Origin: Brachypterus glaber
Lineage: Eukaryota; Arthropoda; Insecta; Coleoptera; Kateretidae
Direction: 5' to 3'
DNA: 64,000 nucleotides
Assembly: GCA_958510825.1 (NCBI GenBank)
Contig: OY294044.1
Coordinates: 83,808,895-83,872,894 of the forward strand
Shown: in pieces, positions 35,266 to 47,105 of the stretch
Position numbering within the stretch: the first letter of the stretch is position 1
Layout: each line of letters begins with the position of its first letter
Notes under the pieces: generated by a model
Databases searched by the model: none
What the model saw: only the letters and a program-made list of their open reading frames with translations
Told to the model about the DNA's origin: nothing
Made by a program: the position numbers and the translations under genes

Positions 35266-36830
35266 ATTGATATTACAGTGAACTCAGATGAAAAATCACC
35301 ATAATTATATGTGAAATATACGAATGCCAATTTTTTGATATGTGAAAGGGAGCTATCGGAGAAGCTTAAATCCGAATTTTCGTATTGCTATGTAGTTGGT
35401 TCCTGTGGCCAAATTGGAAAACGCGAATTGCTGCATGCTGCAACATGTCAAACTAACATTTTTTAAATGAGAGGTTTAGAAACATAAAATTCGGTATGTG
35501 GGGGTGTTATGACAAACGAAAATTAACGAAACCAAAAAACAAAATAAGGGTCCTGTCAAAATTATATTTCTCGATCGGGACGTCGTAGAAATTTGAAATT
35601 CCACAAAACCAAAAAACAAGATGGCGGACCTGTCAAAATAACATTTTTCAAACGGGAATCTTGAAATTTGGTATTATTATTACTATTATTATTATTAATA
35701 TTGTTCAACAGTAGGCGGCCAAAGCCGATGAAACTGTGTGGGACACATTATGCGCTTAAACTAAAGTTCTAACTAAAAAAGAATAACAATTAAGAAAGAA
35801 AATAAATAAATAATAATAATAATAATCAATAAAAATGTCACAGAATAATCACAAAAAAGATAATTTTAAATGTCTATTATCACAGGAGTGGGGGTATCTA
35901 CTGAGGAAAGTGAACTAGTTGACACCTTGCTCGTAGAAGTTCTTTGTCTGTAGGGGTACAAAACAAAAATCAACAAAATCAAAAAACAAGATTTTTACAT
36001 TTTATCGATTTTTAATTGTTAATTGTTATCAAGTACCTACATAACAAATTTCAAGTTTCTACGACCTTTTGTTCGAAAGATATGACTGACAGGTCGGCCA
36101 TCTTTTTTTTTTGGTTTTGTTGATCTTTGTTTTTCATTGTGTATTTGTGAAAAAAACGTTTTAAAACAAAAAAAGGTTTTTCTTTTAACTATATTTCATT
36201 GTACCCCTACATACTGAATTTCAAGTTTCTACGACCTCCCGATCGAAAAATGTAATTTTGACAGGTCCGCCAATTTCTTTTTTGTTTTTCTTTTTATTTT
36301 GGTTTGTCATTGTACCCCCACATACAGAATTTTAAGTTTTTACAACCTCCGGTTTAAATAATGTAATTTTGGTTTGGAGTTTGTTGGGAATGTTGGACAA
36401 AGATTTTGAGACAAATTTTGGACTGCTTTATTGCAAGATCTTCAAAGATATATCAAAATGTTAAAAATTTTACTACTTAATTTTTTATGACGGGTTGCTG
36501 AACGTAACATCTTCCGAAACGAGAAAAATTGTTATAAGTGAAAAACAAATTGTTAAAATGCACATAACCTTAAAACTATTGCCCGTACAGAAAAAAAAAT
36601 GCGTATGAAAATAAAAAATAATTTAATTATCTAAAATTTGGACCTATAGTTTCGGAGATATGGATAAATTCGCGTTTTCTAATATAGCGACCGAAAGCCA
36701 CCACATATCAATGCGAAAATCCGGATTTAAGCTTTTCCGATAGCCCCCTTTCACATAACACAAAATTGGCCTTAGTATATTTCACTTACAATTATGGTGA
36801 TTTTTTATCCGAGTTTATTGTACTATCAAT
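35266..36830. mobile_element. 1.57 kb foldback with internal repeated phrases
   Basis: Outer arms of about 150 bp match: AAAAATCACCATAATTATA, GTGAAATATAC, then GTGAAAGGGAGCTATCGG and GAAGCTTAAATCCG at the left, with complements at 36690-36830. Inside, a phrase with TCTACGAC, TCGATCGGGA or CCCGATCGAA, and TGTCAAAAT or ATTTTGACAGG repeats in both orientations at about 35560-35660 and 36040-36370. No protein is evident. Confidence 0.75.
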
Positions 36831-36856
36831 ACTATCAATACTATCAATACTATCAA
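36821..36856. repeat. Minisatellite (TACTATCAA)4
   Basis: Four perfect 9-bp units at the right end of the foldback. The 72-codon ORF across it has a YQY repeat that comes from this array. Confidence 0.95.
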
Positions 36857-37327
36857 TACTATTTCGAGATACCTATTGGCAACCAGTTGTCATATGAGAG
36901 GCTCATTTTCAAAACCCAACAAGTCCAAAAAGTTAAGATATGGACGTGTTGCATTTTGAAAATAAGCTCCACATATTTGTTACAGTGTAGACTATATCCA
37001 GATGTTGTGTAAAATATTGGGAGCAACCCTTAAAAATATCTGAATAATTGGTATGCTTTTAACTTAGATTAACTTGTTTATAATAGAAAAGCCGCCTTTG
37101 TGATCCGAAAACATTAAAGCACAAGGTAGAACTATTTTTCTGTTAAACAAAATTAAATATCTCCAATAATTTAAAAATAAAAGTATTACGATTAATTAAG
37201 TTTGGGACGGTACCAGGAAAAGATTACCTGAATTTGGGGGCACTATGGAGATAGGGGGAAGTTTTTAAATAAAAAGGTAATGGGTGTGATACATCTTTTT
37301 TTTATTTGTAAACGTTTTTTTAGGGTT

Positions 37328-37573
37328 TAAAAAAAAATCAAAACTTTTTGCAAAAAAAAAATGAACCGACTTCTGTCTCTAAAAAGTAAAAAATAAGAAA
37401 TACTTAAGTCGGTGCCAATTTCACCATTTCCTAAATTAATTACTAACAATTATTTTTTTATTATTTTATTATTGTTTGCTGTGAAATTGGCACCGACTCG
37501 AGTATTTATTTTTTTTTTAGAGACATAGAAGTCGATTTATTTGTTTTTTTGCAAAAAGTTTTTATTTTTTACT
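37328..37573. mobile_element. 246-bp foldback MITE
   Basis: Arms of about 100 bp: AAACTTTTTGCAAAAA, GACTTCTGTCTCTAAAAA and AAGTCGGTGCCAATTTCAC are mirrored around an AT-rich centre near 37450. It is A/T-rich apart from the GTCGGTGCCAATTTCAC core. Confidence 0.8.
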
Positions 37574-38439
37574 TTTTAGAGACACAGAGCTTAGAGATTT
37601 GTAACGTCATCTAAGCTAAATTATAATTGTCCTTCCATCTCGGCAAGCTGCTGACGTCACAACTTACTGTTAGTGCGTTTTGACGTCATTATCTTAAAGA
37701 TAAATTTCTAAAAAATAAAATAAATTTATTTCAGCGCCCAAGAGTCCAACCAACCTTATTTTAAACGAAATACTAAAGAAAATCTTGTTAAACTTTAAGC
37801 TATAAGTAATAACTAAATAACGCCTTATGGTAGAATCATAAAATTTATCATTTTCTCTTGGTATTTTAATATTACAAGTCCAAAGAATTAAGTTTTAGCG
37901 GCATTATTTCTCTAAAAATTTGGTTGGTAGTAGAACCAAATTTTTTAAGTGGTATTGAGTTAAAATTATTAGATTTATCTTAATTATCCGGCTTACCCGG
38001 CATTATCCCAGCGTCAAATTAAAAGGGGACCACCTTATGAATGCCGTCTTTAAGTTGCAAGAAATTTCATCAAACTCCGTTTATTCGTTCCAAAGTTATG
38101 CGGGAACAAACATAAAAAAAAAGTCACAGGTCGAATTGATAACCTCCTCCTTTTAGGAAGTCGGTTTAAAAGGGAATCGGTGTGATACATCGTTTTTTTT
38201 TTAAGGTTTTTTTTTTAGGGTTTTAAAATAGTTGCAAACTTTTCAAAAAGAAAAAAAAAACAAAATATATATTTGTTTAATGAAAATTTCATGATACAAA
38301 AACGTAAATCATCCTTTTATATAATGTAACTTAAAATTTTAAAAATTCCAGAAAAGGTTAACCTGGATTTAAATTTTTCAGTTCTTTTTAATGTTATGTA
38401 TTATAATGCAAAAAAGGGAGTTTTTGAATCTACACGTAT
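37574..38439. other. Intergenic with fragments of dispersed repeats
   Basis: No gene seen. The words GGGTGTGATACATC at about 37275-37290 and GGTGTGATACATCG at about 38178-38192 are shared, and 38135-38165 (GATAACCTCCTCC, GGAAGTCGGTTTA) is the sort of end sequence found in many copies in insect genomes. That resemblance is from memory and not verified. Confidence 0.4.
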
Positions 38440-39240
38440 AAAAACTTTTTCTTCTAGTTTTTAATATAGAATCAACCTGCATTATCAACAACACAAACGT
38501 GAAATTTTAACTTAAAATGCATTTTTCTTTAAAACGATTAATCCTACGGCATTATAATAAGAGTTGCTTTTTATTTGTTTTTATACCTAAGGAATCACAA
38601 TGTAATTAAAAAAATACAAAAATTTTTCGGAAACCACTATATCAAAATTACATAAGACGACAGGCCTTAAAAAGCTTACATTATGTGGAAAACCTAGTTT
38701 CTATAGCTCAAAGTGTTCCTGAGTTATTGAATAAAATCGATTTTTTAGCTTCCTTCAAAGGGGCGGAACTACCTTACGACGCATTTTTAGACATATGTTT
38801 ATGATTTTTTTTTTATATTTTCTGATGTAGAATGTCCCTTAACCTTTTCATGCATAAGATCTACTGTAGTGGACAGGTCAATAACAGGTCAACAAAAAGT
38901 TCAAATTATGATTAAATGTATAGCGTCCGAATTTTTTTAAGTTATAAAAAATTGTTTTATTTAAAGTTATTTATGTTTTCCCTGTTTTTAGCAATAAAAA
39001 TAAATACGATTTTTTTATTTTACTTCATGAAATTAAGCATGAAAGTTCAAAATATGATAAAATGCACCCTAGTGGACAGATTTTTTTAAGTAAAAAAAAA
39101 GTTTTATTTAAAGTTATTTTATTTATGTTTAATATCCTTTTTTTAGCAATAAAAAAATAAATACAGTTTTTTATTTTATTTCATGAAAATTATGCATGAA
39201 AGGGTTAAAATTATCGACGCTATTTCAAATAGACCGTGTA
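38440..39240. mobile_element. FB-A right half, interrupted by a MITE
   Basis: It follows the order of the right half of 7322-8436: AATATAGAATCAACCTGCA, the AACGATTAATCCTACGG block, GAGTTATTGAATAAA, ACGCATTTTTAGACATATG and GATGTAGAATG. The final part (GCTATTTCAAATAGACCGTGTATA) lies after the MITE. The left half is missing. Confidence 0.75.
38843..39204. mobile_element. 362-bp piggyBac-like MITE at a TTAA
   Basis: The ends are CCTTTTCATGCATAA and TTATGCATGAAAGGG, flanked by TTAA at 38839-38842 and 39205-39208. The FB-A copy at 8391-8440 shows the same flanks joined with one TTAA, which confirms a TTAA duplication on insertion. Inside, a block of about 150 bp is duplicated (GTGGACAG, then TTTTATTTAAAGTTATTT, then GCAATAAAAA). 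There is no transposase ORF. Confidence 0.85.
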
Positions 39241-39251
39241 TAATGGAATGT

Positions 39252-39446
39252 TTTTCTAAGCAAGCTAGTAAATAAAAAATCGCACAGTAAATATTTTTGC
39301 AACAGGTTTAAATAGTATATGTTTGTGTATAGAATATAGTTATGTTTTATAAAATAAACTACGCAGTATATTCGAACATCCAATATTTGAATCTGTTTTG
39401 AACATATTCACTGTGCGATTTTTAATTTACTATCTTGCTTGAAAAA
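39252..39446. mobile_element. 195-bp MITE with ~60-bp TIRs
   Basis: TTTCTAAGCAAGCTAGTAAA and ATCGCACAGTAAATAT at the left mirror ATTCACTGTGCGAT and TTTACTATCTTGCTTGAAA at the right. The centre is AT-rich. Superfamily unknown. Confidence 0.85.
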
Positions 39447-39714
39447 TCAGACCATAGATACCTCCGCGACTTTTTTTTTTTATGGAGAAACCCAAAAGTA
39501 ATACGATTAATTTAACTTTGTTGTTTAATTTAAATTAGTTTCAAGCGAATTCACCAAATTGCGAGAATAATAAAACTATTTCAAGCAAAAACATTAAAAG
39601 TTGGTCTTCCTTTAAAACAAGCTTCGCATGTAGCAAATACTTCCCAGTGGATAGTATCTATGTGCAATGCCGGATATAAAAATTTAAATAAGTAGAGCCC
39701 CTAGTCCTCCGTTA

Positions 39715-39727
39715 ATCAGGTAAGGGT
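39715..39727. repeat. 13-bp target-site duplication of the LINE (copy 1)
   Basis: ATCAGGTAAGGGT here is repeated exactly at 40350-40362. The length and position, next to the TCAA tail and next to the truncated 5' end, match target-primed reverse transcription. Confidence 0.85.
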
Positions 39728-39750
39728 TGATTGATTGATTGATTGATTGA
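39727..39750 (-). repeat. LINE tail microsatellite (TCAA)6
   Basis: Six TTGA units on the plus strand, TCAA on the coding strand of the LINE next to it. They sit between the 3' UTR of the LINE and the direct-repeat flank, as a LINE tail should. Confidence 0.9.
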
Positions 39751-40349
39751 TGAAGACAAACAAGATGAGGATTCGTACCTCAAACACTGCGGCCACCTGC
39801 GGGCCTATTGTGTTATTCTTGGGTCTCTTGCTAGTCAAACAGCTTCGTTTCCTTTATCAGGCTTACTAGGCTGTTTACTAGATTTGCATTGGGGAGCATA
39901 GCTTCTGGGTTACCATTTCCCAGTTGCCGGTGTCTCCAGCGATGTAGAGCCACACAGTCAAAGAAAACATGAGAGGCTGTTTCCGCCTCCTCATTACACA
40001 GTCTGCATATTGGCTCATCACTATACACACGGATGGTGTGCATGTGTTTCCTCAGGTGGCAGTGACCAGTTATTAGCCCTATCACCTTCCTAAGGTGGTC
40101 CCTGCCAAGATGTAGAAGGTTCTTGGTTAGTGGACCAGCAGTTATTGCACCGCCAAGTATTAACTTGCTTTGCCTGAGTCCCAGTGCCTCACCCCACTGT
40201 AAATTTTGCTGGGATGTTATCCAGTTGGATATCCAGCTTTTTACCGTGGTTTTGGTTATGCCAATAGCCGGCTCAGGTCCAATGAAGGGAGTTTCCGATC
40301 CTTCTCTTGCGAGTTGATCTGCTCTCTCATTGCCATCAATGCCTTTGTG
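39728..40349 (-). pseudogene. 5'-truncated LINE with RNase H and zinc-finger tail
   Basis: On the minus strand the reading from 40349 to the TAG at 39831-39833 begins HKGIDGNERADQLAREGS, the last conserved block of the LINE RNase H domain (the GxxGIxGNExAD motif). A long helical linker follows, then CRLCNEEAETASHVFFDC, a C-x2-C ... H-x4-C zinc-knuckle-like motif found at the ORF2 C-terminus of RNase H-bearing LINEs (I, R1, LOA, Jockey types). The element is flanked by ATCAGGTAAGGGT at 39715-39727 and 40350-40362. The start codon at 40392-40394 and the first 15 codons lie outside the element, in target DNA, so the ORF is an accidental fusion. Catalytic RT and endonuclease are absent. Confidence 0.9.
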
Positions 40350-40362
40350 ATCAGGTAAGGGT

Positions 40363-41212
40363 CTGACAAACCCCAATGAGTTTATTTTAAACAAAAAACA
40401 TATTTAGTCTAATTCCATGGGCATGCTCGCTCGTCAATCTTTTTAAAACACACTAAAAAAGTCCAAACACTTCAAAGGTTCATTCCGTGTATTGAGCTCA
40501 CTTGTGAGAAAAATCGGTGTGAAATAGGGGTGAGTGAAATTAAGTGAAAGTCTGTTGGACCCCACATGACTAATAGCGCCCCAAATTTATTTTAACGTTT
40601 TACAATTTTTTTAAGTTAAAATATGCTAGATATTGTTTATTACCAAGTTACTAGTAACTATAGTATACTATTTTATACATATTTTGCTGGCCCAAATTTA
40701 TTTTAGCCAGAAAAATATTTATTGCTGTCTGATTAACATTATTTATTAATTTCGGGGTAAATCCAGCAAAGGAAGGCTTATTGACATATTATGGGAGTTT
40801 TATAGTCATATTATAGAAGTCTTAAAGGAACATTATGGAAGTCTTATGGGACTAGCGACCTGAAAGCTCTTTAAGGCAAATGCAGACATTTCGGATTCGC
40901 TGCAAGCTCCAAGGGGCTGAATATGGAAGCTTATTGTGAAACTCCCTGGCTGTAAACTTTTTGACTGAGGCGTTTGTATGGATTACTTAAAACCTTTATG
41001 TCAAACCTGCTTATGTCTGAAAGTGTAGAGAGAGTAAAGCAGTAAAATAAAATTTTTGCTTGAACTTTTGGACTCTGAAACTGTAAATTTTGCCCAGTTT
41101 CATACTGTAATTTAAAACTAATTTTCTAATTTAAAAAATTTATTTTAGGACAAAATTTTAATATTACGTTGTTATCGTAAATATAAAGAATTATATAAAA
41201 TTACTTTAATAC
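40363..41212. other. Intergenic, no gene seen
   Basis: No recognised ORF, RNA or repeat pair. GC content is slightly higher around 40850-40980. A short stretch at 41110-41190 resembles 42630-42680 in direct orientation, on the other side of the big palindrome. Confidence 0.4.
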
Positions 41213-42629
41213 TCACGGTTCGCAAAAAAGGTCAAATAAAATAAAAAATTGCCCAAGAACTTTGAAAATAAAATTTGATTCCTCGCCCTTTCCTTAAATA
41301 GAAAAAGCAAAAATTGCTTTGAGTATTATAGAATAGATACACGCTGATTTATAATTTTATATTATTAATATTCGCTACAGTTTACTTTTTTCTGCTTAAA
41401 CTTTTTACCTGTAACTCAAAAATTAAATTTTAAATAATATCTAACAAATAGGACCCCCTTGGGGGGCCTTAAAGAGGAAAAAAGCCTAAATTTTTAAATT
41501 TTCCTGGGTTTATCTTGTATGCTCTATTTATATACCAGTATAAGCTATTCTAGTAGTATATTAAATATTTTTTTTTAAATAGGGGGGTTTGGGGGTCTCG
41601 AGCTAATTTTCAGATTTTTTTTTAGAATTTTAATGTACAAAAAATATTATAATATTATATATATTTTCTAGATATTGTAAGAGTGTTTAAAATGTCGGTT
41701 TGGGGGAAAATTATTATATAATATGTTATTATTATTATATATTAATATAAAAAAGATATATAATAATAATATTATTATATAGGCGTACGTGCCAAATTTG
41801 GTTTATATTTTCCTGAAAGTTGTTAAAGAAGTCTCTTATAAGAGACTTACTTTATCTAATAATTATACATACATAATTATGTATATATAATTATTAGATA
41901 TAGTAAGTCTCTTATAAGAGACTTCTTTAACAACTTTCAGGAGAAATATAAACCAAATTTGGCACGTACGCGTACATAATAATATTATTATTATATATCT
42001 TTTTTATAATAATATATGATAATAATAATAATATATAATATAATATATAATAATATATATGATATATTATATATTATATATTATATAATAAATAACCCCC
42101 AAACAGACCTTTTAAACACTCTTTTACAATATCTAGAAAATATTTATATTATAATATTTTTTGTACATTAAAATTCTAAAAAAAAATCTGAAAATTGGCT
42201 CGAGGCCCCCCAAACCCCCTTATTTAAAAAAAATATTTAATATACTACTAGTATAGCTTATATTGGTATATAAATAGAGCATACAAGATAAACCCAGGAA
42301 AATTCAAAAATTTAGGCTTTCGTCCTCTTTAAGGCCCCCCACGGGGGTCCTATTTATTTATTATTATTTAAAATTTAATTTTTGAGTTACAGGTAAAAAG
42401 TTTAAGCAGAAAAAAGTAAACTGTAGCAAATATTGGTGAATTGGGAAAATTATAAATCAGCGTGTATCTATTTTATAATACTCGAAACAAAAAAGTGCGA
42501 TAAAAAAAATTGTCGTTGAAATTTTTTAATTTTTGCTTTTCCTATTTAAGGAAAGGGCCAGAAATCAAATTTTATTTTCAAAGTTCTTGGGCAATTTTTG
42601 ATTTTATTTGACCTTTTTTGCGAACCGTG
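41213..42629. mobile_element. 1.4 kb palindrome (foldback)
   Basis: Arms of about 650-700 bp. Ends CACGGTTCGCAAAAAAGG and its complement at 42612-42629. The arms match through AATTGCCCAAGAACTTTG, ATCAGCGTGTATCTATT and CCCTTTCCTTAAATAG to the centre near 41875. The inner 100 bases per side, with GGCACGTACGC, CAACTTTCAGGA and AAGTCTCTTATAAGAGACTT, are almost perfect. The right arm has one extra TATA-rich expansion at about 42010-42090. No ORF of note. Confidence 0.9.
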
Positions 42630-43951
42630 TACTGTGTTTAAAAATTAAGTTTTAGGATAAAACTTTAACATAACGTGGTCATTGGATTCCTATAAAACAG
42701 TAAAAAATACAGTTTAAATCATATGAATTTTATAATTTAATCTTAATATTACCTACTCTCTAATTTTTCACCTTTTTTTACAGTGTAGAGCGGTGAAGCT
42801 TATAATAAAATTAGCAGCTAACTAAGCTAATTTTTATGCGTTTTCATAATATTTTATTAATCTTAAAAGCTATGTTTAAACGTTTAAATTAACTGCATTT
42901 ATAATTTTATTTTTAACATATTGTAAGGGTTGGATATTTTTTGTATAGTACTTTTTTAATTTTCATATTTGACCTTCAAACTTTTAATTTTTGCAGCAAT
43001 ACTTTTTTAACAATAAAAATAAGGTACTTTAGTTTGGCTCACAGTTTTAAGACAGTCAAAAGAATTCGAAAAAAATACATACTAGGAAATACGACGTTGC
43101 CAGACTGAACATATAAAAAGTATTTCAGTGAATCTTTAGGAATGCAATAAAATTACAATAAATACAAATAATATAAATAAATTATAATAATAAATACAAT
43201 AAAATTAAATAATGGTATTCATTGTATTCTATTCTACCTAGAAAAATTAACATTTTAAAATACTAAATTGCTATTGATCATAAAATTTCTGCTGTTGAAA
43301 ATAAATAAATATGTTAACCACGAATCGTAAGGTTTGTTTTCGACACAGACATCACAACAAAAAATAGACCTGTAATCTCCCTTCTTCTTCTTATTCGTTT
43401 AGGTAGAATTGACAATGTTGCCAATTCTGTTCTGGCCTTATTAACTAAGAATATCCGGCCAACTCTGACTCACATTCCATTTTATTAAAACTTCCAGGAC
43501 TGCATTTAAGCAAGTCTGGGAATTCCCATATCCCGGTTGTTGTTTGAAACTTCTAACCTATGTAGGTTTTATATCTATTTCTCCTCTCAATTTTTTTTAT
43601 TTCCTCTGCACATAACCTCAAAAAACAACATGTGGATAACCGTATTTCAGGTTTATCCACGAAAGTACATCACGAACATCAAACCTTTACCAAACATCCA
43701 AATTAGGTTTTTCTTCATTACGAACACAATTTAACACAAAATCGTCAGGCTGGGACCAACGCCGTTAGAACGAATTATAAATCACGCCATGTTCCCTCTT
43801 CCACGGATAGAATGGAGCTCCCCTCCAGTCTCCCTCTTAACATAAGTGACGCCGATATTTTAGCCGCCATACTGTAGAAAATCTAGTTATTTTATTTTTC
43901 TTAAGGTTGATTTTAACTGTCGTTTTCTTTGAAAGAAGAAGAAGAAGCCAC
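42630..43951. other. Intergenic, no firm gene
   Basis: No domain-bearing ORF. A candidate SINE on the minus strand at about 43382-43540 ends with an AAGAAGAAG-type tail and contains GGCCAGAACAGAATTGGCAA; no clear Pol III boxes were found, so this is weak. Confidence 0.35.
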
Positions 43952-44318
43952 AGGCGTCTGCGCATCAGATCATACCTTAGAGGAAGGAAGGGATATAGAT
44001 AGAGGGAGAATTAGAGAGAGAATTATAGGCGCAACATGTTCTGCATAAAACTCGTGTAATAAGAGACCCTGGGTCTTGCTTCTCATTGCTCGGTTTGGAC
44101 TTTTTAGTTATAGTAGTAGTACGTCACATTATATATCTCACTCCAACATCGGAAGCGCGCTGGATGTTAGGCCCAGAATCTCTCTATATTAGGTATACTC
44201 TCTCTAATAGTTTGGCTTTTGTCGCTAGACTAATTAGCCAATATTGGATATACGGATGGCGACTCTATATTTCCCTTCCCTCCTCTAAGGATCATATATC
44301 CCCGCTCTAGATGCGCCT
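43952..44318. mobile_element. 367-bp foldback, GC-richer
   Basis: GGCGTCTGCGCATCAGATCAT and CCTTAGAGGAAGGAAGGG at the left mirror CCCTTCCCTCCTCTAAGG and ATCTAGATGCGCC at the right. Inner arms with AGAGAGAGAAT pair with ATCTCTCTATATT-like text. ORFs of 74-84 codons here and just downstream show no domain. Confidence 0.65.
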
Positions 44319-46397
44319 TGAGACCACGCCAAACCGAAATATTTAGAATTCAACATTTAGATAGACTTCACCTCTCCGTCACCTTTTGGAATTGGAACAT
44401 ACCGGCGTCACTTTTGTTTACATGGAGATTGCTAGTCTATTTTTTGTTGTTAGGTCAGTGGTTTTCCAGTACAGAAAGCGTATTGTTCTTCTCAATGGTG
44501 GTAAACAACACTTTATATTTTAAACTAGACTGTAATATAAATGGGGGACTGCAGTCGACTGTAGCAAAATAATATTCTTGCTTTAAAAGTATTTTTTTTT
44601 CATTTACCTCCTTCTTTTTTTATAGGTTTCTTCCCGTGTATCAGACTAGTTTTCTACTACTCATTAATTTTAAGTTCTTCTATATTTTTGCTTTACTAAG
44701 AAATTACTTTGTGAAGATATATGGCAAATCATTCCTAGCAAAAAAGAAACGAAGAAACTTGATTTTTAGATTAATTTATTGTAAATTTATGCCAAAAAGG
44801 ACCTTATCTGCTGAGAAAGGTTTTTCTTGGAATTTATGTATCTCCAATATGAGTCAGGATCTAGGTCTCCATGATCATATAAATATAGTTACTTATTAAC
44901 CTAAATAGTCCAGAATGAGTAATTTTTTTCATAAAATATTCTGGTACTCAAGACTTGAAAAGAGACCTATTTGAGCGTGAGTAAACACTTACTTATTGCC
45001 CTGAAAAGTCAAGAAAGTGCATTATCGTGTTGATGGATGCAATCAGCATTAGTAAATAATTTTCACCGGCACTTTGAAATATAATACGCTGCATTTTTAT
45101 TTCTTTAAGCTCGAGCTTTTTGCGTTTGCATTACGTAAACAAGCTTGCAAGCCGTGAAGATACGTAATGCTTTAAATTTTATAGTATACTCTAAACATAT
45201 TTAGTGTATAGTTAGGCCTGGATTTAGGGGGGGGAGAGGAAGCTTCCCAGGGGCCCGGGGTCAAGGGGGGCTCGGCGTCGACAGTTTCTTTTAGTTTATA
45301 CTTTATTTATTTATTCTCCCCTCAGAGCGATAAGGGTGCTAAAACGTTCAAATATGCAGGCCTTTTTCAAATAGACCACAGACCTAATTAGAAAATTTTT
45401 CGCTTACGGCGCTGCAGCGTTTTGTTTAGTAAAAACTTTAAATTATAACACTGTTTTAAAATTAAAACATAGTATCAAATTGACGTTTTTTGCCTGTGGC
45501 GCTAGGCTTTATTCGCAACTGTATATGTAATACATAGTATGTATGTATTACAATTATTACATTATTAATAAAATTTGGGAAGTACGTAATTTCTTGTACC
45601 ACTGTTTTTCACGTCTGCACCTGACCTCTAATGAAAAATAGAGATCAGTAAACTAACTATTACTGGCCAGCAATTGGATTTATTTTCTGTATCCTTGCCT
45701 ACTTACATTTTAAACCACAGGTAGAAAAAACATATTTTTTACGATTTTGGAAATTTTGAAATTATGGTATAATACGCTTTTAGCAGTGTACTAGTGAAGA
45801 GTATAAAAGTGCATAAAGAATAGTTTATTTGATTACCTACTCCAGAACGTGCCACAAAGAAATGGAAATCGTTAAGATTTCCATCTGGCTAAATGATTAT
45901 TTTTGTATCGGTGTGATAAATATCATACAAATAAAATAAAGTTTAGTACCTTAGGAAAAGTGTATAATAATATGAAAGAATTACACTACTTTAATATAGA
46001 ATTTTCATAATTAATGAGAAAATCCTTAAGAAAAATTACATAAAAATGTATAGCTGGTATTTCACACTTGAATCGATCATTTGAGAAACAACTTAAGCCA
46101 TTACTGTACTTAATTTAACTTATATTGTTACAGTTAAAAATAATCCTTGGGTGCAAAAAGGGTTACCAACCAACCAGTAGTTCTAATGTACTGACGACTG
46201 TTTTGACATAAATAATAGATTTTCGAAGCGTTTTGGATTTACGTAGGTATAAAGTTTTAGGCCTCGTGTTTTTTTCTTTTATTGTTACTGTTCTGTTTTT
46301 ACGTCAAGTTTTTCTAAATCATGATAAATTTCCCTAGTTTATACCTTTAGGTTATATTTTTTTCTATCGTTGGTAAGGCTTTTCGCATCCAATGGAT
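44319..46397. other. Intergenic, no gene seen; G-rich island at 45220-45285
   Basis: ORFs up to 87 codons have no recognisable domain. At 45220-45285 a strongly G/C-rich island (GGATTTAGGGGGGGGAG, then CAGGGGCCCGGGG) stands out from the AT-rich surroundings. It recalls the GC-rich ends of hAT-type MITEs, but no partner end was found. Confidence 0.4.
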
Positions 46398-46657
46398 ATT
46401 CGTCCTGTAAATTTCGAAACATCCTATCTCAAAACAATCAATTTTCGGTTCCTTGCACTAATTACCTCTGTACATGATGAATGATAACACATAGAAATTC
46501 CAATTAACTATTTAAATTAGTTTATCAGTTACTTTATATTCGGGTAATAAACTGGAATGTGTATAAGTTACCAGTCATCATATATACAGAGTTGATTAGT
46601 ACAGAAACCGAAAATAATTTTTTTGAGATACGATGTTTCTAAATTTACAGGGCGTAT
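46398..46657. mobile_element. GTATCTC-type foldback MITE, copy 1
   Basis: The ends, GTCCTGTAAATTTCGAAACA with CTATCTCAAAA, are mirrored by TTTTGAGATACGATGTTTCT and AAATTTACAGGGCG. The 260-bp element has no ORF. Shares its end wording with the foldback at 49213-49775. Confidence 0.8.
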
Positions 46658-46770
46658 TGTTAATTGGTGCAACCATGGCCATGTACCGGTACGAGTTGGT
46701 TACGAGACAAAAAATATGTCCGCCCGTGTATCTAGATAAAAATATTCGTATCAGATTTAATTTAATTTAA

Positions 46771-46985
46771 TTGGGTGACGTTCAGGTATTACCTTAGCAA
46801 ATTTTGGGGAAACTTCATACACTTTATTATAGGCTGTAGAGATTTCATATTTTGGCTACCCTCTCCAACAGGGGGAGTGTTAGGGGGTACCCAAAATATA
46901 AAATCTCTACAGCCTTTACTAAATCGATAATCAGGGTATGAATTTTCCCCAAAATTAGCTTACGTAATACTTAAACGTCCCCTTA
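46771..46985. mobile_element. 215-bp foldback MITE
   Basis: Arms of about 95 bp: GACGTTCAGGTATTACCTTA, GCAAATTTTGGGGAAACTTC and GGCTGTAGAGATTTCATATTTTGG are mirrored in order. The loop near 46865 contains CTCTCCAACAGGGGGAGTG, itself a small dyad. Confidence 0.85.
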
Positions 46986-47105
46986 CAGGTCTCCCACTAT
47001 TAAATGTAGTAGTTTTGTACAAAACTAGATGGTGTCATCAATTGTATTCTCTATCAAAACAAGATGGTTTTTAACTAAATTGAACTTAAAGTTACGTAGA
47101 AATAT

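Noticed and set aside
40123..40317. 64-codon plus-strand ORF
   Set aside because: It is the antisense shadow of the LINE RNase H/zinc-finger region on the minus strand.
44086..44572. Possible host exon in GC-richer DNA
   Set aside because: The translations show no domain or splice context, and most of the first ORF falls within the foldback at 43952-44318.
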